This document shows, in pieces, positions 1 to 7,271 of a DNA stretch of 64,000 bases. The number at the start of each line of letters is the position of its first letter. The stretch's first letter is position 1. Below the pieces are notes generated by a model. The model made no database searches, was not told the DNA's origin, and saw only the letters and a list, made by a program, of their open reading frames with translations. Made by a program: the position numbers and the translations under genes. The DNA comes from Castellaniella sp041675725 (GTDB taxonomy: Bacteria; Pseudomonadota; Gammaproteobacteria; Burkholderiales; Burkholderiaceae_B), in assembly GCF_041675725.1 (NCBI RefSeq), contig NZ_JBAYTI010000001.1, positions 54,628 to 118,627 on the forward strand, read 5' to 3'.

Positions 1-204
1 ATGCTGGCGGATCCCATGCGCCTGCCCTTCGCGGGCTTCGAGCACGAACAGTTCGATGCTGCCCGCCTCCAGCCACCAGCAGACGTCGGGCTGGTCGAGC
101 AGAAAAGGGGTGTTGCCCGCCACCTGCTGGAGGGCGGCGCCTTCGAGCACCTTGCGCAAGACCGGGCCACAAGGCGGGGCCGCGTCAGTTTTCGATGAGA
201 TCAC
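1..204 (-). CDS. NHLP-family bacteriocin export ABC transporter, permease/ATPase subunit (N-terminal fragment, cut by window edge)
   Basis: Only the first 68 codons are in the window; the gene continues to the left of base 1. The frame reads through a stretch ending in GNTPFLLDQPDVCWWLEAG and SIELFVLEA, which resembles the N-terminal cyclic-nucleotide-binding-like domain of the second NHLM exporter, the partner that lacks the peptidase. The most plausible start is GTG at 204, preceded by AAGGG about ten bases upstream. It overlaps the end of the peptidase-containing transporter by 20 bp, which fits translational coupling. By family knowledge the two ABC proteins form a heteromeric exporter in the inner membrane. 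The identification rests on a short segment, and the membrane and ATPase domains cannot be seen. Confidence 0.7.
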   Translation of the reverse strand, partial: MISSKTDAAPPCGPVLRKVLEGAALQQVAGNTPFLLDQPDVCWWLEAGSIELFVLEAREGQAHGIRQH

Positions 205-2386
205 GATAAACGCCGCCCTTTTCCACCAATTGTTGATGCGTGCCGCGTTCGGCCACCCTGCCGCGATCCAGTACGATGATCTCGTCACAGTCGCGGATGG
301 TACTGAGCCGGTGGGCGATGATGATGCAGGTGCAGCCCCGCCGGCGCAGATTGGACATGATGGCCTGTTCGCTGATGGTATCCAGCGCGCTGGTGGCTTC
401 ATCGAGCACCAGGACAGACGGATTCCCGACCAGCGCCCGGGCAATCTCCAGACGCTGGCGCTGGCCGCCGCTGAAATTGCGCCCGTCTTCCTCGATGCGG
501 CCGTCGTAATCACCGCGGCGCCCCATGATTTCATCGTGGATCATGGCGTCCTGAGCGGCCCGCACCACGCGCTCCAGCGGCATCGAGTCATCCCACAGCG
601 TCAGGTTCTCACGGATCGAGCCTTCGAACAGCACGATCTCCTGATCCACCACCGCCAGCGAAGCGCGAATCTGTTGTCTGGGCCATTGCGCAATCGGCTT
701 GCCATCGAACAGGATTTCTCCGGCGCTTGGCTCGAGCATGCCAGTGATCAGGCGGCCAATGGTGCTTTTCCCGCTGCCCGAACCGCCCACCAGCGCGATC
801 CGACTGCCCGGCTTCATGTCGATATCCAGGTTTCGGATCAGGGGCGGGTCGAGCGGTGAATAACCGACACTCACGTCGCGCAGGAGAACGCTGCCCGTCA
901 ATTGAGCGTGCAGGCGCCCGTCGGCAGCCGGTTCATCCTGGAATTCGCGGGCCAGCGGATGGCGCAAGGTGTCGTCGACCTGGGCGAGCGGCCCCTGGGC
1001 ACTGCGCAGCAGGCCGGCGATCTGCATGAGCTCTTCGACGGGCGTGGTAAAGGAACCCATGATGAAAATGAAGGCGACCAGCATGCCGACGGTGAGCGTG
1101 TCATCGATGACGAACAAGCCGCCCAGGGCCAGCACCAGTGCACTGGTCAGCGCGGCCGTCAAAGCCGGCAGCGATGCCAGCAGCGTCTGTATGTGCACCA
1201 CCCGCTGCTGGGCGTTGATGAACAAGACCTGCAGCCCGCTCCACTTGGAGAAAAATACGTCATCCGCGCCCGTCGCCTTCAGGGTCTCGATCATCTGCAG
1301 CCCCTGCATGACCTTGCCGCTCATTTTGACGGCCTGCAGGTAGATGTTTTCCGAGGCCTCCCCCAACCGCTTCTGCAGCCAGAAGAAAACCAGGGCGTTG
1401 GCCGCCGCCAGCCCCAGGCAAACCAGCGTGAGCACTACGTGGTACTGCAGCATCAGCGCGGTGAAGAACACCAGCGTGGTCACGCAGCTGATCAGTCGGG
1501 CCAGCTGTCGTGACGCAAGCTCGCCAACCTGCCCGGCCAACGGCAAACGGGCACTGATCATGCCGGCATGACGCTGAGTGAAAAAACTGGGCGGCAGACG
1601 CAATAAATGCCAACAGAGCCTGCCGCCCAGCAGCAACGACAGCTTGATGTTCAGGCGGGTGACCAGGTTGGCCAGCAACCAGGTCGCCAGGCCGGACGCC
1701 ACGATGGCCACCCCCATGGCGATGAGTAGCGGCGCCAGCCAGGCCTGGAGATTCTCGATGAGAAAATAATCGATGAACACCCGGTTGAAGGCCGGTGTGA
1801 ACAAAGCCACCAGCACCAGCAGCACGCCAAACACGGCAATCAGCAGCATGGCCGGCAGCGACCCCTTGGCCAGCGCATACAAGGCGTGCACGGTGCGCCT
1901 CGGAGCGCCGCCCGACTGAAACGAGGCGTCTTTCTCGAACACCAGCGCAATGCCGCTGAACATGCCGTCAAAATCGGCGGCGCTGACCTTGCGACGGCCC
2001 ACCGCCGGATCATTGAGGTACACCCAGCCTGGCTGCATGCCCTCGAGCACTACAAAGTGGTTCATGTCCACGAACAGGATGGCCGGCAGGGCGATGGTCG
2101 CAAGGCCAGCGGGTTCCAGCCGCATGCCCTTGGCTTTCATCCCAAGGCTGCGAGCCGCCTTGAGAATATTGACGGCCTTGCTGCCGTCGCGCGAGACGCC
2201 ACACAAGGCGCGCAAGGTCTCCAGAGGTTCCCAGCGCCCGTGATAGGCCAGCACCATGGCCAGCGCCGCCGCCCCGCATTCGAGCGCTTCCATCTGCAGG
2301 ATGGTCGGCGTCTTGGCCCGGCGCGTGCGCGGCAAAGCCGCCTTGCCGCCCGACTTGGCGGACAGGGTGGCCGGGCCCGCATTCAT
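185..2386 (-). CDS. NHLP-family bacteriocin export ABC transporter with C39 leader peptidase
   Basis: A 733-residue inner-membrane exporter expected to cut double-glycine leaders and move the released peptide across the membrane. The N-terminal C39 peptidase domain (about 25-145) has the catalytic Cys37 in ALECGAA, His110 in MNHFVVL and Asp126 in LNDPAVG. The transmembrane domain spans about 175-460. The ATPase domain (about 500-733) has Walker A GGSGSGKS (534-541), signature FSGGQRQ (638-644) and Walker B VLVLDE (658-663). Length and domain order match the NHLM peptidase/permease/ATPase family. It overlaps the adaptor gene by 4 bp and the second ABC gene by 20 bp. Its likely substrates are the Nif11-type precursors at 4764-7039 and the small peptide at 3651-3986, all with a Gly-Gly motif. 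Confidence 0.93.
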   Translation of the reverse strand: MNAGPATLSAKSGGKAALPRTRRAKTPTILQMEALECGAAALAMVLAYHGRWEPLETLRALCGVSRDGSKAVNILKAARSLGMKAKGMRLEPAGLATIALPAILFVDMNHFVVLEGMQPGWVYLNDPAVGRRKVSAADFDGMFSGIALVFEKDASFQSGGAPRRTVHALYALAKGSLPAMLLIAVFGVLLVLVALFTPAFNRVFIDYFLIENLQAWLAPLLIAMGVAIVASGLATWLLANLVTRLNIKLSLLLGGRLCWHLLRLPPSFFTQRHAGMISARLPLAGQVGELASRQLARLISCVTTLVFFTALMLQYHVVLTLVCLGLAAANALVFFWLQKRLGEASENIYLQAVKMSGKVMQGLQMIETLKATGADDVFFSKWSGLQVLFINAQQRVVHIQTLLASLPALTAALTSALVLALGGLFVIDDTLTVGMLVAFIFIMGSFTTPVEELMQIAGLLRSAQGPLAQVDDTLRHPLAREFQDEPAADGRLHAQLTGSVLLRDVSVGYSPLDPPLIRNLDIDMKPGSRIALVGGSGSGKSTIGRLITGMLEPSAGEILFDGKPIAQWPRQQIRASLAVVDQEIVLFEGSIRENLTLWDDSMPLERVVRAAQDAMIHDEIMGRRGDYDGRIEEDGRNFSGGQRQRLEIARALVGNPSVLVLDEATSALDTISEQAIMSNLRRRGCTCIIIAHRLSTIRDCDEIIVLDRGRVAERGTHQQLVEKGGVYRDLIEN

Positions 2387-3654
2387 CGTATCCCCAACCA
2401 GCGGAAGACGTAATCAACGGCCGGCAGGACCAGGCTGATGACCCGGTGCCGGTCGACGACCACATCGGCAGCGACAATGGTCCCGACATCGATGCTGATA
2501 TCGGGGCCGACGCCCGAGGACCATTTGAATCCGCTGGGCGTCGCGGGATCGGTCTCGAGCTCGAGTTCGACCTCGAACGGCGCGCCCGATTTCAGCAGGG
2601 CATCGACCTGGGCGGTGTTCTTGAGCCGGCGCATGATGCCCTCGCGGGTGGAAGGGATCTTGGCGACGCTCGAGACAGTGCCCTGGATGAAACCATCTTT
2701 TTGCAAACGGGTGGTCGATGGCATGATGTGCGCCTGCATCCCTGGCTCGATTTTCTTGCCATCCTCGTTGGAGACGAACGTATAGGCTTTCAGGGGCTGG
2801 GTGCCCCCGGCGTGAGACGGCAGCAGCCGCATGACGATCTGCCCGGTGCCCAACTGATCGCCCACATCGGCATCGAATTCAACCACGGTGCCATCCACCG
2901 GCGCCTGCAGGCTGCGACGACGCTCGTAATCTCGTTCCATGTTGCCAAGTTCGCGCTCGAGCGCCTGGACCCGCAGGCCCGCCTCGTGGATCTCCTGACG
3001 CTCCTGGGTTTCTTCCACTTCACGCCGGACCTGCAGCTCGATACGCTCATTGTTCGCGCTGGCAATGCGGTTCTCGAGATCTGCGAGCTGAGTGGCCGTT
3101 TCATTCAGGCGGCTGGCGGTTGTATAGCCCTTGGCCAGCAAGGCCTGCAGATTGCGGCGTCGCTCGAGCAGCACGACATGCTGGCTTTTGAGCTTTTCGA
3201 GCTGCTCGGACAAGGCCTGCCGCTTGGTCTCGAGCAATTCTTCCTGCATGCCCTGGTGACGACCTTGGCTGGCCTGCCTGGCCAGCAGAAAATCCCGCGC
3301 ACCGTCGAGTTCGGCTTTTTTTGCCATCATGGTGTCCAGGGCGACGGGTTGCGTCAGCAGCGCGACCGTCTGCCCTTTATGAATCGCATCGCCCGGTTCG
3401 ACGAGCAGGCGCTCGATGCGCCCTTCACTGGGTGAGCTGACGACGAATATCCCGTCTGCAGACAGCAGGATGCCCTGCCCCCTGACCGTCACCGGCGCCG
3501 TGGATAAGATGCTCCATGTCAGGCCCGCCAGCACGATCACCAGGACAGTGGCCACCCCCACACCATGAACGGGGCGCACCACCCGGACAATTTTGTCCAG
3601 CTGGTCAGGACTGGAGATCTTGTCGAGCGCCGCCTGCCGGAACAGGCCGCTCAT
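2383..3654 (-). CDS. NHLP bacteriocin system membrane-fusion (HlyD-like) secretion protein
   Basis: A 423-residue periplasmic adaptor that should link the inner-membrane ABC exporter to an outer-membrane channel. A short cytoplasmic N-terminus is followed by one membrane segment at about 34-53 (VATVLVIVLAGLTWSILS). Next come a biotinyl-lipoyl-like half (GILLSADGIFVVSSPSEG...VEPGDAIHKGQTVALL), a long coiled-coil hairpin rich in Glu, Gln and Arg (about 150-250), and the second lipoyl half (APVDGTVVEFDADVGDQLG). This is the usual order of HlyD/NHLM adaptors. It overlaps its neighbours by 4 bp on both sides, so it is part of one operon. No TolC-like partner is visible in the window. Confidence 0.9.
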   Translation of the reverse strand: MSGLFRQAALDKISSPDQLDKIVRVVRPVHGVGVATVLVIVLAGLTWSILSTAPVTVRGQGILLSADGIFVVSSPSEGRIERLLVEPGDAIHKGQTVALLTQPVALDTMMAKKAELDGARDFLLARQASQGRHQGMQEELLETKRQALSEQLEKLKSQHVVLLERRRNLQALLAKGYTTASRLNETATQLADLENRIASANNERIELQVRREVEETQERQEIHEAGLRVQALERELGNMERDYERRRSLQAPVDGTVVEFDADVGDQLGTGQIVMRLLPSHAGGTQPLKAYTFVSNEDGKKIEPGMQAHIMPSTTRLQKDGFIQGTVSSVAKIPSTREGIMRRLKNTAQVDALLKSGAPFEVELELETDPATPSGFKWSSGVGPDISIDVGTIVAADVVVDRHRVISLVLPAVDYVFRWLGIR

Positions 3655-3986
3655 GCCTTCGAATGCTTGAAGATGCTCAGAAAGCTCCTGACCTCTTCCA
3701 TACTGGCCTGACGGTCTGTCCCACCGGCAACTGCCTGCAGTTCGTTGTCTTCGAGCTCACGATCCTGGCCGCTGGCGTCTGCAGGATGATCCAGGGCCAT
3801 ACTCAATGCACGGGCGGCGTTCGATGCGAACTCGACCCTGACCCCATGAGGAACAGAGATGCCGGCCTGGGCAAGCGCCGCCCGAATATCATTGCGTGCC
3901 AACGTACGAAAATCGGCATCATCGCGGAAGCATGTGATAAAACAGCGCAATGCCCCGGTGCCGGATCCTGGAATGTCCTGCAGCAT
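3651..3986 (-). CDS. Small NHLP-type precursor or leader protein with nitrile-hydratase-like domain and Gly-Gly motif
   Basis: A 111-residue protein and the first gene of the exporter operon, overlapping the adaptor gene by 4 bp. Residues about 25-66 (FRTLARNDIRAALAQAGIS, then VPHGVRVEF) resemble the nitrile hydratase alpha-derived leader of NHLP peptides. Residues 77-89 (ELEDNELQAVAGG) look like a double-glycine processing site. Only 22 residues follow (TDRQASMEEVRSFLSIFKHS and two more), and they are hydrophilic and lack a clear antimicrobial character. It could be a true precursor with a small core, or a leader-like accessory protein that stayed with the exporter. Its leader class differs from that of the four precursors at 4764-7039. 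Confidence 0.7.
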   Translation of the reverse strand: MLQDIPGSGTGALRCFITCFRDDADFRTLARNDIRAALAQAGISVPHGVRVEFASNAARALSMALDHPADASGQDRELEDNELQAVAGGTDRQASMEEVRSFLSIFKHSKA

Positions 3987-4056
3987 GTTTTGCTTCCTAT
4001 CGGCTTACGAATTCATTATATTCACTACTCTATATTTTGAAACAACTTTCATCGTT
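3987..4056. promoter_or_regulatory. AT-rich divergent promoter region between exporter operon and regulator
   Basis: The 70 bp between the divergent leader-peptide gene and the LuxR-type regulator are much richer in A and T than their surroundings, with runs such as TTCATTATATTCACTACTCT. Both transcripts must begin here or just inside the flanking genes. TATATT and TATAAT-like hexamers occur in both orientations, so no single -10 can be chosen. The placement suggests that the regulator controls the exporter operon; that is inferred from position only. Confidence 0.45.
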
Positions 4057-4743
4057 GTGACAGCCAAAAAAAAACTGCTGGTTCTCGTCGACGATCATCC
4101 GCGCGTGCGGGAGGCGCTGCAGCACGTGCTTGCCGAATTCCACGACAGCGTCACGCTGTATACCGCCGATGACCCCCGCGAGCTCTTGCCCCTGGCAGAA
4201 AAACGCCTGTCCGAAGCCACCGACCTGACCATCGTCGAAATTGGCCCGTTCGCCGATCCACCCTCGGGTTCAGCCATTCCACCCGATTTGGCCAGCCCTG
4301 TGCAGCCGGCCGAATCGTCCGCGCCTGACCCAGGCATCGCGCCCCTGATGGTGGTATCCCTGCAAGAGCGCGGCATCACCGCCCATTGGTTTGCCGCCAT
4401 TGATCCCCCAGAAACCCAGGAAGATGACTCCCACCTGCAGGCGGTGCTGGATCAGCGCGAAGCCGTCAGGGAGCTGATCAGCAACCTGCGCCGTGCCACC
4501 ACGGCGTCTGGTGCCGGGTATGACCTGTCCGACACCGAAAGCCTGATGCGGCTCGGCCTGACCCAGCGCCAGGCCGAGGTCCTGCACAGCCTGGCCCAGG
4601 GCATGAGCAACAAGGAAATCGCCCGCCAGTTGCAGGTATCGGAGTGGACGGTACGGCACCATGTCAGCGCCATCCTGGAAAGGCTCGACGTCACGACCCG
4701 GGGCCGCGCCGCCCTGCTTGCTCGCCGCCTGGACAACACCTGA
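4057..4743 (+). CDS. LuxR-family response-regulator-like transcription factor with Glu at the phospho-acceptor site
   Basis: A 228-residue two-domain regulator. The N-terminal receiver-like domain starts KKLLVLVDDHPRVREAL, with the acidic pair D12-D13. At the position where LLDxxLP-type receivers carry the phosphorylated Asp, the sequence is TIVEIGPF, so the residue is Glu61. The stretch after it (about 66-95) is rich in Pro, Ser and Ala and not receiver-like. The C-terminal LuxR helix-turn-helix (about 165-228) is canonical: LTQRQAEVLHSLAQGMSNKE, then IARQLQVSEWTVRHH. The start is taken as GTG 4057 because an upstream in-frame ATG (3859) would run through the divergent leader-peptide gene; the ribosome site is weak. 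The gene converges on the precursor array and most likely controls it. Confidence 0.82.
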   Translation: MTAKKKLLVLVDDHPRVREALQHVLAEFHDSVTLYTADDPRELLPLAEKRLSEATDLTIVEIGPFADPPSGSAIPPDLASPVQPAESSAPDPGIAPLMVVSLQERGITAHWFAAIDPPETQEDDSHLQAVLDQREAVRELISNLRRATTASGAGYDLSDTESLMRLGLTQRQAEVLHSLAQGMSNKEIARQLQVSEWTVRHHVSAILERLDVTTRGRAALLARRLDNT

Positions 4744-4763
4744 GTCACCTACGCTTGCGTGCC

Positions 4764-5300
4764 TCAGCGATCGTTCAGGGCTTTATCGATGAGCAGGCCC
4801 CCGATTGTGGCCACCCCACCAATACTGACAATAGCGGAGCCAATGAACAAACCGGCCGCGGCGAGCACGAGGAGAGAACCGCCCGTGACATTTTCCAATG
4901 CCGCATCGTCCAGTTCGCCCGTTTGATTGAGCTGGCGGATGGTTGCCAGCGGTATGGCCAAATCGGCGGCATCCAGGGCGACCCCTTGGCGCTGTGCGAC
5001 CGCCATGACCGCCGCCACGGCCTCTTGCTGGTCCGACGCGTGCCTCAGCGTCTCGGCCAGACCGGGATCTGCCTGCATCAATTCATGCACCGTGGCCATG
5101 ATCCGAGCCTGCTGGCCACTGAACGCCAGAAAATCACGCACCTCATGATCTTCCAGCGTGATCCCATGGCGATGGCCAGCCGCCATAATCTTGTCGACAG
5201 CTTCCTGCTCGGTGGTGGCCGAGCGCAAATCCGGCAGCAGATCAGGCGCCAGCCTGGACAGTTCTTGCAGCCTGGCGATGAATTCGGGATTGTTTTTCAT
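4764..5300 (-). CDS. Nif11-type double-leader bacteriocin/RiPP precursor, copy 1 (type B)
   Basis: A 178-residue precursor peptide. Residues 1-60 and about 66-118 are two copies of a Nif11-like helical leader module: EFIARLQELSRLAPDLLPDL with MAAGHRHGITLE, and IMATVHELMQADPGLAETL with MAVAQRQGVALD. Residues 128-141 (TGELDDAALENVTGG) form the cleavage site. The predicted core is 37 residues, starting SLLVLAAAGLFIG and ending LLIDKALNDR; it is hydrophobic, Gly-rich, without Cys, and has a GxxxG motif. The start at 5300 is fixed by CACGGAGCACGCTC just upstream, which is nearly identical in all four copies. It is the last gene of the array and most similar to copy 3. It should be secreted by the adjacent NHLP exporter. 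Confidence 0.85.
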   Translation of the reverse strand: MKNNPEFIARLQELSRLAPDLLPDLRSATTEQEAVDKIMAAGHRHGITLEDHEVRDFLAFSGQQARIMATVHELMQADPGLAETLRHASDQQEAVAAVMAVAQRQGVALDAADLAIPLATIRQLNQTGELDDAALENVTGGSLLVLAAAGLFIGSAIVSIGGVATIGGLLIDKALNDR

Positions 5301-5363
5301 GAGCGTGCTCCGTGTGTGGGCGGATAGAACGTTTGCAACCAAAAGGGTCGTCGGATAACCGGA

Positions 5364-5891
5364 TCAGGATTGATTCTCCATATATAGATAAACCCCCCCC
5401 AATACCGTGACACCGGCGACCCCGAGAGCGCTCATCACCAAGGCGCCTATGGTGAGCGTCAAGGCGATGCCGCCAGTCACATCCTCCAGTGCCGCATCGT
5501 CCAGTTCGCCCGTCGGATTGATGTTGCGAATGGCGTCCAGCGGTATGGCCAGCTGGTCTGCGTCGAGCGCGACCCCCCGACGTTGTGCTGCCGCCATGAT
5601 GGCCGCCATGACCTCTTGCCGGTCTGACCCATGCCTCAGCGTTTCGGCCAGAGCGGGATCGGCCTGGACCAGTTCACGCACCGTGGCGATGATCCGGGCC
5701 TGCTGGGCGCTGAAGGCCAGGAAATTACGGATGTCACTGTTCTCCAGCGGGATGCCATGGCGGCCACCGGCCGCCATGATCTTATCGACCGCCTCCTGCT
5801 CGGTGGTGACCGTACGCAAATCCTGCAGCAGATCAGGCGCCAACCTGGACAGTTCTTGCAGCTTGGCGATGAATTCGGGATTGCTTTTCAT
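5364..5891 (-). CDS. Nif11-type double-leader bacteriocin/RiPP precursor, copy 2 (type A)
   Basis: A 175-residue precursor with the same layout as its neighbours: two Nif11-like modules (about 1-60 and 66-118), then TGELDDAALEDVTGG ending at residue 141. The predicted 34-residue core starts IALTLTIGALVMSALGVAG and ends VYLYMENQS. The core has no Cys, almost no charge and many Gly. Leader details such as IRNINPTGELDD and the core start link it to copy 4, while copies 1 and 3 carry IRQLN. A conserved CACGGAGCATACTC element sits directly before the ATG. It lies 19 bp downstream of copy 3 and 63 bp upstream of copy 1. Confidence 0.85.
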   Translation of the reverse strand: MKSNPEFIAKLQELSRLAPDLLQDLRTVTTEQEAVDKIMAAGGRHGIPLENSDIRNFLAFSAQQARIIATVRELVQADPALAETLRHGSDRQEVMAAIMAAAQRRGVALDADQLAIPLDAIRNINPTGELDDAALEDVTGGIALTLTIGALVMSALGVAGVTVLGGVYLYMENQS

Positions 5892-5910
5892 GAGTATGCT
5901 CCGTGCGCTC

Positions 5911-6450
5911 TCAGTAATTTTTCAGGACTAGGGCGGTGATCAGGCCCGCCGCGCTCGCACTGACCGCCCCAATCGAGATTGCCCCAGTGCCAATCAGCAA
6001 GGCGGCCGCGCCAATCACAAGCAGGGAACCGCCCGTGACATCTTCCAATGCCGCATCGTCCAGTTCGCCCGTTCGGTTGAGCTGACGGATGGTTTCCAGC
6101 GGTATGGCCAAATCGGCGACATCCAGGCCGACCCCTTGGCGCTGGGCAGCCGCCATGACGGCTGCCATGGCCTGTTGCTGATCCGACGTTTGCTCCAGGG
6201 CTTCAGCCAGGATCGGATCTGTCTGCATCAGTTCGTGCACCGTGGCCATCATCTGGACCTGCTCGCCACTGAAGGCCAGAAAATCACGCACTTCATGATC
6301 TTCCAGCGTGATGCCATGGCGGCCACCAGCCGCCATGATCTTATCGACCGCCTCCTGCTCGGTGGTGGCCGTACGCAAATCCTGCAGCAGATCAGGCGCC
6401 AACCTGGACAGTTCTTGCAGCCTGGCAATGAATTCGGGATTGCTTCTCAT
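5911..6450 (-). CDS. Nif11-type double-leader bacteriocin/RiPP precursor, copy 3 (type B)
   Basis: A 179-residue precursor. The two Nif11-like modules are followed by TGELDDAALEDVTGG and a predicted 38-residue core that begins SLLVIGAAALLIGTGAISIG and ends ITALVLKNY. The core lines up with that of copy 1 (SLLVLAAAGLFIGSAIVSIG) but not with those of copies 2 or 4, and the leader shares ITLEDHEVRDFLAFSG with copy 1. An in-frame ATG at 6624 would add 58 residues unlike the other copies, so the start is placed at 6450, right after the conserved CACGGAGCATACTC ribosome-site element. There is no Cys in the core. No function beyond 'exported hydrophobic peptide' can be read from the sequence. Confidence 0.85.
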   Translation of the reverse strand: MRSNPEFIARLQELSRLAPDLLQDLRTATTEQEAVDKIMAAGGRHGITLEDHEVRDFLAFSGEQVQMMATVHELMQTDPILAEALEQTSDQQQAMAAVMAAAQRQGVGLDVADLAIPLETIRQLNRTGELDDAALEDVTGGSLLVIGAAALLIGTGAISIGAVSASAAGLITALVLKNY

Positions 6451-6511
6451 GAGTATGCTCCGTGTGGGAGGAGAATGGAATGCCTGCAACCAAGAAGGTT
6501 GAAGAAGGCCG

Positions 6512-7039
6512 TTAAATGAGGGATTGACTTCTGCAAATTGCAGCGAGTGCGCCAAGCCCCACCGTGCCGGCGAGCCCGACCATGGAAACCAGCAACGCAC
6601 CGGCGAGCAGCACGCCGACGCCACCCGTCACATCTTCCAGAGCCACATCGTCCAGCTCACCCATCAGATTGATATTCCGAACGGCGTCCAGCGGCATGAG
6701 GTGGCCGGCATCCAGCGACACCCCCTGGCGCTCGGCAGCCGCCATGATGGCCGCCATCGCCTCTTGCTGATCTGACGCCTGACCCAGCGTCTCGGCCAAG
6801 GCGGGATCGGCCTGTATCAGTTCATGCACCGTCGCGATGATCCGGGCCTGCTGGGCGCTGACGGCCAGGAAATCATGAACGTCGTTGTGCTCCAGCGTGA
6901 TGCCGTGGCGGCCACCCGCCGCAATAATCTTGTCGGCCGCCTCCTGCTCGGTGGTGGCCGTACGCAAATCCTGCAGTAGATCTGGCGCCAGTCTGGACAG
7001 TTCTTGCAGCTTGACGATAAATTCGGGCTTGCTTTTCAT
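6512..7039 (-). CDS. Nif11-type double-leader bacteriocin/RiPP precursor, copy 4 (type A, first in the array)
   Basis: A 175-residue precursor and the promoter-proximal member of the array. The doubled leader ends with MGELDDVALEDVTGG at residues 126-140. The predicted 35-residue core starts VGVLLAGALLVSMVGLAG and ends AAICRSQSLI; its single Cys (residue 169) is the only Cys in any of the four cores. The leader motif VRNIN and the core pattern make it the partner of copy 2. The start at 7039 follows the conserved CACGGAGCACCCCC element. With 232 bp free upstream, this gene should carry the main promoter of the four-gene transcript. Confidence 0.85.
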   Translation of the reverse strand: MKSKPEFIVKLQELSRLAPDLLQDLRTATTEQEAADKIIAAGGRHGITLEHNDVHDFLAVSAQQARIIATVHELIQADPALAETLGQASDQQEAMAAIMAAAERQGVSLDAGHLMPLDAVRNINLMGELDDVALEDVTGGVGVLLAGALLVSMVGLAGTVGLGALAAICRSQSLI

Positions 7040-7271
7040 GGGGGTGCTCCGTGTGGTGAGTGATACGGAGCTTGTAATGTAAGCGGCCCAGCGCAAGATG
7101 AATATAGCTCTGATGAGCTATGGTGGGTCTGGAATATGTGGATGCTCTCTGGCGGGTACGAACAGATGCCGTTTTGCCCGTGTTGCCTTATCCCCTTGCA
7201 GGCGGAACGCGGCATTGGCGCCGATCCTGATACATCTGCTGAACGGTGAAGGTGCGTGAATCCCTGGGCGT
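7040..7271 (-). promoter_or_regulatory. Upstream region of the precursor array with a short palindrome
   Basis: No convincing gene is seen in these 232 bp. On the minus strand a palindrome ATAGCTC-ATCA-GAGCTAT (7104-7121) is directly followed by TATATT, a possible -10 element, about 60 bp before the first precursor. The palindrome covers the place where a -35 would be, the usual arrangement for a LuxR-type activator site. The same palindrome is not evident upstream of the exporter operon, so a link to the regulator at 4057 is only a suggestion. Confidence 0.35.
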
